Of a stretch of 64,000 nucleotides of DNA, positions 34,502 to 41,932 are shown in pieces. The DNA lies in contig NZ_JAJMOX010000001.1 of the NCBI RefSeq assembly GCF_020991455.1, positions 248,001 through 312,000 on the forward strand, written 5' to 3'. The position numbers and the translations under genes are program-made. The DNA is from Flavobacterium sp. JAS (lineage in GTDB: Bacteria; Bacteroidota; Bacteroidia; Flavobacteriales; Flavobacteriaceae). The notes under the pieces were generated by a model. It was not told the origin of the DNA. It searched no databases and saw only the letters and a program-made list of their open reading frames with translations. Positions within the stretch are counted from its first letter, which is position 1. Every line of letters starts with the position of its first letter.

Positions 34502-35848
34502 ATGAACTGGGAACAACTTTTATCACTCAAACGCCAAGGCGATACTAGCAAAAGATTACGTGTAGAACAAGATGATACGCGTTTAGGATTTGAAGTTGAT
34601 TATGACCGAATTATTTTTTCGGCAGCGTTTCGCTCTTTGCAGGATAAAACCCAGGTAATTCCGCTTTCAAAAACAGATTTCGTTCATACGAGATTAACGC
34701 ACAGTTTAGAAGTTTCGGTTGTAGGACGCTCTTTAGGACGCTTGGTTGGAAAGAAAATTATCGAAAAGTATCCACATCTAAAAGAGATTCACGGATATCA
34801 CATGAATGATTTTGGAGCAATTGTAGCTGCAGCTTCTTTGGCACATGATATAGGAAATCCTCCTTTTGGGCATTCTGGCGAAAAAGCCATTGGAGAATAT
34901 TTTTCGATAGGAAAAGGCTTAAAATATAAAGATCATTTAAAGGCCAAACAATGGCAGGATTTAATTGATTTTGAAGGAAACGCAAACGGATTTTCGGTAC
35001 TTACAGCAAGTCGCCCTGGAATCGAGGGTGGGCTTAGAATTTCGTATGCTACATTAGGAGCTTTCATGAAATATCCGAAAGAAAGTTTGCCTAAAAAGCC
35101 AACGTCAAATATTGCTGATAAAAAGTATGGTTTCTTCCAGACGGATAAAGCATTTTTTGAAGAAGTTGCCAAAGATATGGGAATGATCGCCAATAAATCT
35201 GGAGATGATATTGGTTTTGAAAGACATCCGTTGGCATACTTAGTCGAAGCAGCAGATGATATTTGTTATACTATTATTGATTTTGAAGACGGAATAAATC
35301 TTGGTTTAGTTTCTGAAGATTATGCTTTAGAATATCTAATTAAACTGGTAAAAGATAATATTGGGGTTTCTAAATATAAATTGTTAGAAACCAAAGAAGA
35401 CCGAATTAGTTATTTGCGTGCTTTGGCAATTGGTGCTTTGATTAATGATGCTGTTGATGTTTTTGTTGAAAATGAAGAAGCAATCCTGGCCGGAAAATTT
35501 CCTTTTGCCTTAACGGATAAAAGTAAATACAAGGCGCAAATGGATGATATTATCCAGTTAAGCGTTGCGAAAATTTATCAAAGCCGTGAAGTTGTTGAAA
35601 AGGAAATTGTAGGTTATCAAATTATCCAGACTTTACTGGACAAATTTATAACTGCTTTTAATAATAAATATGAAGGAACTGCTTCAAATTATGACAAATT
35701 GATTTTGAAAATGTTACCGGAAAAGCATCATCTGGACAAAACCAATTTGTATGAGAGATTATTACATATTTGCCATTTCGTTTCGCTGCTAACAGACGGA
35801 AACGCATTAGAATTGTTCGAAACGATAAACGGAAGAAAAGGGAATTAA
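34502..35848 (+). CDS. dgt: dGTP triphosphohydrolase
   Basis: 448 aa. HD-domain phosphohydrolase with metal-binding residues in RLTHSLEV (His about 61) and LAHDIGNPPFGHSGEKA (His-Asp at about 114-115). The N-terminal RDD-type start (EQDDTRLGFEVDYDRIIFSAAFRSLQDKTQV, in part) is typical of Dgt. It hydrolyses dGTP to deoxyguanosine and triphosphate and helps balance dNTP pools. Monocistronic in appearance, with repeats on both sides. Confidence 0.93.
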   Translation: MNWEQLLSLKRQGDTSKRLRVEQDDTRLGFEVDYDRIIFSAAFRSLQDKTQVIPLSKTDFVHTRLTHSLEVSVVGRSLGRLVGKKIIEKYPHLKEIHGYHMNDFGAIVAAASLAHDIGNPPFGHSGEKAIGEYFSIGKGLKYKDHLKAKQWQDLIDFEGNANGFSVLTASRPGIEGGLRISYATLGAFMKYPKESLPKKPTSNIADKKYGFFQTDKAFFEEVAKDMGMIANKSGDDIGFERHPLAYLVEAADDICYTIIDFEDGINLGLVSEDYALEYLIKLVKDNIGVSKYKLLETKEDRISYLRALAIGALINDAVDVFVENEEAILAGKFPFALTDKSKYKAQMDDIIQLSVAKIYQSREVVEKEIVGYQIIQTLLDKFITAFNNKYEGTASNYDKLILKMLPEKHHLDKTNLYERLLHICHFVSLLTDGNALELFETINGRKGN

Positions 35849-35857
35849 ATAAATTTT

Positions 35858-36000
35858 CTAACATATAGAAACATAGTTTTTATGTGTTGGAAGAATATAA
35901 AAAAGAAACAAGTTTCTTATCACATAGCTATGTGAATTTAAAAAAGTGAAATGCCTTTTTTTGAAGCTAAAAATTCTAATGTTTCTATGTGTTAAAACTA
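35858..36000. repeat. ACATAGAAAC-family repeats between convergent genes
   Basis: TCTAACATATAGAAACATAG and ATGTTTCTATGTGTTA flank CACATAGCTATGTG (35921-35934), a palindrome. The words are inverted copies of each other across about 130 bases. No terminator with a good T tract was found here. Confidence 0.6.
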
Positions 36001-36018
36001 TTCGACCAATCGTTTTAA

Positions 36019-37020
36019 TTATTGAAAAGCATAAACCAAACCTACTCCCAGAACCTGTCTTAACTGAGCTCTTGGTCCGTCATTTACTTGAGAAGTTGAT
36101 CCTGTAGTTGGGTCAACCACATCTTTTTTAGTTTTGATATCATCATCATAAACTAAATGTACACCAATGTTAGCCTTTACATAAGCATTAACAACAAGAT
36201 CTAAACGCGTATCGTAGTCAACATCGACATTTCCGAATTTGTTCAAATAATCGGTGTATAAGGTTAACCTGTTTTCGTAAAAGACGTTTTTATAAATTTC
36301 GCTTTTCATGTATCCTGTTAATAGAATACCAAACTCTGCTTTTACTTTTTGTCCGTCTTTAATTAAAATTTGAGAATTAGGATCGAGAGGATCAGGTGCA
36401 TAAATTGCTTTTTTAACACCAAAAGCACCTTGATTAGCCAAATCCTGATCTAAAACCAAAGTTGTCTTTAAAGTTATTGGAGAGAAGTAAAACGTTCTGT
36501 TTTTCTTTTTGTTTGAATTCTCAGCTCCCGCTCCTAAAAAGATATATGCCGGTGCAAAAGGTTTAGAGATAGCAATGTCCCTATTTGGATAATTATATCC
36601 ATTTGTAAACTGTGTATTAAAATTGTATTTGGCTGAGTAATACCAATTTGAAACAGTATCTTTTCTAAAACCGTAAGTTGAGTTCAGCATTACCGCATCA
36701 TCCGTTTTACGAAGTTCCATTCCGTCTTGCTGATTTAAACCATATTTTACGATAAGTTCGTTTACCCATTTATGATTTCCTTTTTGATACGTTCTCGTAA
36801 ACTCGCCTTTAAATAAGCCTGAAATAGAACTTGTTCCCCCGGCGCTCCAATTCACAAAAGCAATTTCAGAAATGTCAAATCCTAATTGATTTTTTTTAGC
36901 CCAGTTTGAAGGCAGTTTCGGTAATTGATTGGGATCTAAGGTCGTTTGTATAATTTGAGCAAAGTTATTTGAAGTACACAAAAGCAATAGAAGCAAAAGG
37001 GTAGAACGCAATAATTTCAT
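36019..37020 (-). CDS. DUF3078 outer-membrane-type protein
   Basis: 333 aa. A signal peptide (MKLLRSTLLLLLLLCTSNNFAQ, cut about residue 22) is followed by a long beta-rich protein starting with ISEIAFVNWSAGGTSSISG, the hallmark of the Bacteroidetes DUF3078 family. It ends in an aromatic residue like beta-barrels. It lies 34 bases after dxs on the same strand and is probably co-transcribed. Function unknown. Confidence 0.82.
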   Translation of the reverse strand: MKLLRSTLLLLLLLCTSNNFAQIIQTTLDPNQLPKLPSNWAKKNQLGFDISEIAFVNWSAGGTSSISGLFKGEFTRTYQKGNHKWVNELIVKYGLNQQDGMELRKTDDAVMLNSTYGFRKDTVSNWYYSAKYNFNTQFTNGYNYPNRDIAISKPFAPAYIFLGAGAENSNKKKNRTFYFSPITLKTTLVLDQDLANQGAFGVKKAIYAPDPLDPNSQILIKDGQKVKAEFGILLTGYMKSEIYKNVFYENRLTLYTDYLNKFGNVDVDYDTRLDLVVNAYVKANIGVHLVYDDDIKTKKDVVDPTTGSTSQVNDGPRAQLRQVLGVGLVYAFQ

Positions 37021-37054
37021 TAGGTTGATTTTATTTTTTGGTAGTGCAAAATAA

Positions 37055-38842
37055 TTATTTTGTATCGGTTGAAAAAAGATTTACCAAACTTTTAACGTCA
37101 ATTTTACACAATTGTTGTAATTGACTCACCGTTCCGTGCTCAATAAACACGTCAGGAATACCCAAAATTTCAATATTATTTTTATAATTATTTACCGCTG
37201 CAAATTCCAAAATTGCACTTCCAAAACCACCGTTTATAGCGCCGTCTTCAATGGTAATTATCCTTTCGAAAGAAGAAAATATGTTATGTAATAATTTGAT
37301 ATCTAGTGGTTTAATAAACGGAAAGTCATAGTGAGCAATTGTTTCCGGATTGTTCAATTCATCGATTGCCAATGTCACATTATTTCCGATAGTTCCAGTC
37401 GATAAAATTGCCTTTTTTGTTCCGGATTTTAAGACACTAGCCTGTCCTATATTAATTTTTTTATATTGTCCGAAATTTTCTACTTCCCAGTTTGGTAAAA
37501 CACCTCTACCACGCGGATATCGAATTGCGATAGGATGATTTAAGCCTAATTGTGCCGTAAATAAAATATTTTGAAGCGCAATTTCGTTAATTGGTGCGTA
37601 AATTATCATGTTCGGAATTGTGCGTAAATAAGCAATATCAAAAACGCCGTGATGTGTTGCGCCATCTTCGCCAACCAAACCGGCGCGGTCCAAACAAAAA
37701 ATAACAGGTAAGTTTTGCAAGGCTACATCATGAATAACCTGATCGTAAGCACGCTGTAAAAAAGTCGAATAAATATTGCAATATACAATCATGCTCTGAG
37801 TTGCCATTCCGGCTGCAAGCGTTACGGCATGTTGCTCGGCAATTCCAACATCAAAAGCACGTTCCGGAATTTCGTCCATCATAAACTTTAAAGAACTTCC
37901 AGATGGCATTGCAGGCGTGATTCCGATGATTTTTTTATTCTTTTTGGCTAAATCTAAAATGGTTAAACCAAAAACATCCTGAAATTTTGGAGGAAGATTT
38001 TCTTCAGATTTTAAAATAATTTCTCCGGTCGAAGCATCAAATTTTCCGGGTGCATGATATTTTACCTGATTTTCTTCAGCTTGCTGTAAACCTTTCCCTT
38101 TTGTAGTTACAATATGAAGAAATTTAGGGCCTTTTATATTTTTTAATCGATTTAATTCTTTGATTAAAGTAGGGAGATCATGTCCGTCAATTGGTCCTGA
38201 ATAATCAAAATTCAAAGACTTAATCATGTTATTCTTCTTCGGATTTTTTCCTTCTTTTACAGCGGTAAGATATTTTTTAAGTGCGCCAACGCTGGGATCA
38301 ATTCCAATAGCATTGTCATTTAAAATAACCAATAAGTTAGCATCTGTTACTCCTGCATGGTTTAAGCCTTCGAAAGCCATTCCGGATGCAATAGAAGCGT
38401 CACCAATAACTGCAATATGTTGTTTGTTGAAATCACCTTTTAAATTAGAAGCAATCGCCATTCCTAACGCTGCCGAAATAGAAGTAGAAGAGTGACCAAC
38501 GCCAAAAGTATCGTAGACACTTTCGCTTCTTTTAGGAAAACCTGAAATGCCTCCGATTTGTCTGTTCGTATGAAAAATTTCTCTTCTTTCAGTCAGGATT
38601 TTATGTCCGTAAGCCTGATGTCCAACATCCCAAACCAATAAATCTTCAGGAGTATTGAAGACATAATGCAAAGCAATTGTCAATTCTACAACACCTAAAC
38701 TGGCGCCCAAATGTCCTTCTTTTACAGAAACTACATCAATAATAAATTGACGTAATTCTTGTGCGACTTCTGGAAGTTGTTCTTCAGAAAGTAAGCGTAA
38801 ATCAGCAGGATTGTATATGTTTGAAAGTAAGTTGCTTTTCAT
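37055..38842 (-). CDS. dxs: 1-deoxy-D-xylulose-5-phosphate synthase
   Basis: 595 aa, slightly shorter than E. coli Dxs (about 620). Thiamine-PP enzyme that joins pyruvate and glyceraldehyde 3-phosphate at the start of the MEP isoprenoid pathway. Visible blocks: GHLGASLGVVELTIALHYVF, WDVGHQAYGHKILT, the GDASIASGMAFEGLNHAG TPP motif (about 147-164), DVGIAEQHAVTLAAGMA and RAGLVGEDGATHHGVFD. Shares an operon with the DUF3078 gene. Confidence 0.96.
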   Translation of the reverse strand: MKSNLLSNIYNPADLRLLSEEQLPEVAQELRQFIIDVVSVKEGHLGASLGVVELTIALHYVFNTPEDLLVWDVGHQAYGHKILTERREIFHTNRQIGGISGFPKRSESVYDTFGVGHSSTSISAALGMAIASNLKGDFNKQHIAVIGDASIASGMAFEGLNHAGVTDANLLVILNDNAIGIDPSVGALKKYLTAVKEGKNPKKNNMIKSLNFDYSGPIDGHDLPTLIKELNRLKNIKGPKFLHIVTTKGKGLQQAEENQVKYHAPGKFDASTGEIILKSEENLPPKFQDVFGLTILDLAKKNKKIIGITPAMPSGSSLKFMMDEIPERAFDVGIAEQHAVTLAAGMATQSMIVYCNIYSTFLQRAYDQVIHDVALQNLPVIFCLDRAGLVGEDGATHHGVFDIAYLRTIPNMIIYAPINEIALQNILFTAQLGLNHPIAIRYPRGRGVLPNWEVENFGQYKKINIGQASVLKSGTKKAILSTGTIGNNVTLAIDELNNPETIAHYDFPFIKPLDIKLLHNIFSSFERIITIEDGAINGGFGSAILEFAAVNNYKNNIEILGIPDVFIEHGTVSQLQQLCKIDVKSLVNLFSTDTK

Positions 38843-38856
38843 TGTAAGGTAAAAAG

Positions 38857-38864
38857 CAAATTTA
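38857..38864 (-). promoter_or_regulatory. Promoter -7 box of dxs
   Basis: TAAATTTG on the - strand, exact consensus, 14 bases before the ATG, implying a leader of about 8-10 bases. Confidence 0.5.
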
Positions 38865-38894
38865 CGGTTTTAAATTTAATTTTTATCTGAGATC

Positions 38895-39737
38895 TCATTC
38901 CAATACAATTGGTAAGGAATATTGCATTCTTATTTTTTTTCCATTAGATTCTCCCGGTTGCCATTTTGGTGATAAGCTTAAAACTCTAATAATTTCGTTC
39001 TCTATATTTTTATTGATAGCAGGGACTGATTCAATATAGGATAAAGTGCCGTTTTTTTCTACTGCAAAGGAGATTCTAATTTTTAGATTTTTGGTATTTG
39101 TATTTTCGGGTGTTTTAAATTCCTTTCCAAAAAAGGTATAAAAAGGGTCAATTCCTCCAGGAAATTCAGCATTGGTATGAATAACCGCTCCAGTAACGTA
39201 AACTTCACCTTGTGATACATCATCACTTTTGATTTTCTCCTTTGGTTTTACAAATTTTACCTGATCAACTTTTGGCGGCGGTGGTGGCGGTACATGTCTT
39301 AAAGTGTCGTTTGGGTCATGTTTAGGAGGTAAAGCGAGCCCAACAGTTACATGTTCTGTTGAAGCATCATCCTGAACAACTTCTACTTTATCAATTTTCT
39401 GTTTCTTTCCTTCTTTATTCTGACAGCTAAATAAAGTTGTTCCCATTGCCAGAAATAATGCTAACAAAAACATTTTATAATAATTAGTTTGTGCATATAC
39501 AATGTGACTCGGAATTTGAATTATAACAGAATCTAATTGTTCATTTTTAAATCTTCCACAAATTCCAGTATTTTGATTTTGAGCAAAAAATTGTTGAATT
39601 TCATCTGGTAACTTAGTTGTGAAATCTATAACAGTTTTGGAACAGCTCATGCAAAAGCGACCATTGTCTTTTGGAGTCATTTTGTCCCAGCTTTCATAAC
39701 ATGGTTCGGGAATTGTTATTTTGTGTTTTCTGTTCAT
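38895..39737 (-). CDS. TonB-like protein with four-cysteine N-terminus (downstream copy)
   Basis: 280 aa. Residues 1-65 carry Cys13, Cys29, Cys32 and Cys60 in EPCYESWD, GRFCMSCSKTVIDF and ICGRF, a probable metal site or zinc ribbon in the cytoplasm. One membrane segment (about 87-103) follows, then a linker with a six-proline run (about 151-156) and a C-terminal TonB-type domain (ISFAVEKNGTLSYIESVPAI, then PKWQPGESNGKKIRMQYSLPI). It overlaps the upstream paralog by one base (TAATG). Confidence 0.75.
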   Translation of the reverse strand: MNRKHKITIPEPCYESWDKMTPKDNGRFCMSCSKTVIDFTTKLPDEIQQFFAQNQNTGICGRFKNEQLDSVIIQIPSHIVYAQTNYYKMFLLALFLAMGTTLFSCQNKEGKKQKIDKVEVVQDDASTEHVTVGLALPPKHDPNDTLRHVPPPPPPKVDQVKFVKPKEKIKSDDVSQGEVYVTGAVIHTNAEFPGGIDPFYTFFGKEFKTPENTNTKNLKIRISFAVEKNGTLSYIESVPAINKNIENEIIRVLSLSPKWQPGESNGKKIRMQYSLPIVLE

Positions 39738-40564
39738 TATTTAATTGTAATAGGTAAAATATAAGAGGAGCGAACAATACGATTTTTTAGTTTTCCGGGA
39801 ATCCAATTTGGGGCTGTTTTTAAAACTCTAATAGCTTCTTCACCAATTTCGATTGGTGTATTTTTAGGTACGTTGAAATTACTCAAACTGCCATCTTCTT
39901 CCACTACAAATATAATATTTAGTTTTCCCTGAAATTTTTCTGTTTTGTTTGGAGCAACATAATTTTTGCTAAAAAAATCATAGAATTTTTTCATTCCATT
40001 TTCTGGAACCGGTAAAACATCTAAATCATTTGAATTGTATATAATATTGTATTGAAAAGTTCCCGTTTCAAAAGAATTGGGAGCAATTAGCATTCCCATT
40101 GTAAACCTTTGAGGAGCTTTTTTTGTTTTTACTTTTTTAGACTCGATTTGATGTCCATAACATACGGGAGTAACTTCATTTTGATCTTGCCCGGTATTAT
40201 CAACAATTTCGATTTTATCAATTCTGTTTTTGTTCCCATCTTTATCTGCACAACTAAACAAAGTCGTTCCCATAGCAATGAATAATGCCAATAAAAACAT
40301 TTTATGATAATTGATTTGAGTATATAAAACCTGACTCGGAATTTGAATTGTTACTGTCTCTAATTGTTCATCTTTAAACCTTCCGCAAATACTTTTGTTT
40401 TGATTTTGAATGAAAAAATACTGTACCTCTTCAGGCAGCATAGTTGTGAAATCTATGACGGTTTTAGAACAGCTTAGGCAAAAGCGACCATTGTCTTTTG
40501 GAGTCATTTCATCCCAGTTTTCGTGACATGGTTCGGGAATTGTTATTTTGTGTTTTCTTTCCAT
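39737..40564 (-). CDS. TonB-like protein with four-cysteine N-terminus (upstream copy)
   Basis: 275 aa, paralog of the next gene with near-identical first 65 residues (Cys13, Cys29, Cys32, Cys60; GRFCLSCSKTVIDFT) and membrane segment (about 87-103). The periplasmic part differs: no proline run, but a C-terminal TonB-like module (LNIIFVVEEDGSLSNFNV, PNWIPGKLKNRIVRSSYILP). TonB domains usually pass energy to outer-membrane receptors or act as adaptors. No ExbB/ExbD genes are near. The cytoplasmic cysteine motif may sense metal or redox state. Confidence 0.75.
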   Translation of the reverse strand: MERKHKITIPEPCHENWDEMTPKDNGRFCLSCSKTVIDFTTMLPEEVQYFFIQNQNKSICGRFKDEQLETVTIQIPSQVLYTQINYHKMFLLALFIAMGTTLFSCADKDGNKNRIDKIEIVDNTGQDQNEVTPVCYGHQIESKKVKTKKAPQRFTMGMLIAPNSFETGTFQYNIIYNSNDLDVLPVPENGMKKFYDFFSKNYVAPNKTEKFQGKLNIIFVVEEDGSLSNFNVPKNTPIEIGEEAIRVLKTAPNWIPGKLKNRIVRSSYILPITIK

Positions 40565-40612
40565 TTTTGAATTTCAATATTTAAATGTAATAAAAAATAA
40601 ATACGAAAAGAG

Positions 40613-40620
40613 TATTTTTG
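40613..40620 (+). promoter_or_regulatory. -7 box of tadA, implying an almost leaderless mRNA
   Basis: TATTTTTG, exact consensus, ends only 5 bases before the tadA ATG at 40626. Transcription would start at or next to the start codon. Confidence 0.55.
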
Positions 40621-40625
40621 CAACT

Positions 40626-41069
40626 ATGATAAATCCCTTCACCGACGAATACTTTATGAAAAAAGCTTTGCAGGAAGCTGAAATGGCTTTTGATAAAGGC
40701 GAAATTCCTGTTGGAGCTATTATTGTTGTTGCCGACAAAGTAATTGCAAGAAGTCATAATTTAACCGAATTATTGAATGATGTTACGGCTCATGCCGAAA
40801 TGCAATCTATAACCGCTGCAGCAAACTTTCTAGGTGGTAAATATTTAAAAGATTGTACTTTATACGTAACGCTCGAACCTTGCCAAATGTGTGCAGGTGC
40901 TTTGTATTGGAGTCAGATTTCTAAGATTGTTTTTGGAGCGCGTGACGAACAACGCGGTTTTATGACGATGGGAACAAAATTACATCCAAAAACAACTGTA
41001 GTTTCTGGAATTATGGCAAATGAAGCAGCCGATTTAATGAAACGTTTTTTTGTAGAAAGGCGAAAGTAA
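40626..41069 (+). CDS. tadA: tRNA adenosine(34) deaminase TadA
   Basis: 147 aa from ATG 40626. An upstream in-frame ATG (40548) would add 26 residues lying over the promoter and the divergent gene, so I reject it. Zinc motifs are HAEMQSI (His and catalytic Glu, about 56-58) and PCQMCAG (about 86-92). The start FMKKALQEAEMAFDKGEIPVGAI is characteristic of TadA, which makes inosine at the tRNA-Arg wobble position. A guanine deaminase relative is less likely. Confidence 0.9.
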   Translation: MINPFTDEYFMKKALQEAEMAFDKGEIPVGAIIVVADKVIARSHNLTELLNDVTAHAEMQSITAAANFLGGKYLKDCTLYVTLEPCQMCAGALYWSQISKIVFGARDEQRGFMTMGTKLHPKTTVVSGIMANEAADLMKRFFVERRK

Positions 41070-41089
41070 AATTTTTGGTAAGATAAATA

Positions 41090-41722
41090 ATGACAGATTT
41101 TTCAATAATAAAAAAGCTATATCATATTACAGAACCTAACGGTTTTACGAATGATGAGATTCAAATTGTTAAAGATATCTTTGGCAACCTTCCTCAGGTA
41201 TTTGTTGATTATTATACTGAATTGGGCAAAATTGAAAACTTAAATCATACACAAGATTTACTAATTGTACCGGAACGTTTTCAATATTATAAACAAATTG
41301 ATTATTTGATATTTTATTCTGAAAACCAGAGAGCTTGCGTTTGGGGAATTCATAAAGATGATTTGTCAAAAGCGAATCCTCCCGTTTACATGAGTGAAGA
41401 CGGAAAAGAATGGAAGTTGGAGACCGAAACACTGACCGATTTTTTTACTGCAATGGCTTTTCTTCAGGCGGGTTATGCATTAGAATATCCTTGTAATACA
41501 TTTTACGAATTAGAAGAACAGGAATTAGATTTTATTGCTGATAACTTTCAAAATAAGGGATTCTCTTTTAAGCAATGGCTTGGCGGAATAAGTTTTTATG
41601 GTAATTACAGCGACGATGTAATCATAATCATAGGTGCTAATCAATTATTTTATGCGGCCAATACAAACGAACATTTTATCGAAATGGATAAAATCCTATC
41701 TAAACTTGGGGTAGAATTATAA
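41090..41722 (+). CDS. SMI1/KNR4 (SUKH)-like protein
   Basis: 210 aa, no signal or membrane segment. FGNLPQVFVDYYTELGKIENLN (about 30-51, in part), LIFYSENQRACVWGIHKDDL and PPVYMSEDGKEWKLE fit the SUKH fold (LP..y..yy...G; EN.....w.i). SUKH proteins are often immunity proteins to polymorphic toxins. No toxin gene is adjacent, so this would be an orphan. It lies 20 bases after tadA on the same strand. Assignment rests on pattern only. Confidence 0.6.
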   Translation: MTDFSIIKKLYHITEPNGFTNDEIQIVKDIFGNLPQVFVDYYTELGKIENLNHTQDLLIVPERFQYYKQIDYLIFYSENQRACVWGIHKDDLSKANPPVYMSEDGKEWKLETETLTDFFTAMAFLQAGYALEYPCNTFYELEEQELDFIADNFQNKGFSFKQWLGGISFYGNYSDDVIIIIGANQLFYAANTNEHFIEMDKILSKLGVEL

Positions 41723-41845
41723 AATCTGTTGCTCTAAAATGAATTGTAAAACTAAATTATTTAAACGATTTAAAATAATTTAGTCTAGCGAATTTTCCTC
41801 TTAAAATATTTAGAAAAATACTTTATATTTACTACAATATAATTG

Positions 41846-41880
41846 ACATTTCACCAGTTATGGTTTTAACGGTGAAATGT
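41846..41880. promoter_or_regulatory. Inverted repeat before the macroglobulin gene
   Basis: ACATTTCACC (41846-41855) pairs with GGTGAAATGT (41871-41880). The stem extends inward with one bulged base. It lies 53 bases before the GTG start and has no T tract, so an operator or leader hairpin is more likely than a terminator. Confidence 0.5.
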
Positions 41881-41932
41881 TAAAACGTTCTGTTATTTTC
41901 CAAAATCTGTAACCCATTAACTCTAAATAAAA

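Noticed and set aside
40548-40625. 26-residue N-terminal extension of TadA
   Set aside because: It would overlap the divergent gene and contain the -7 box; the TadA family begins at the later ATG.
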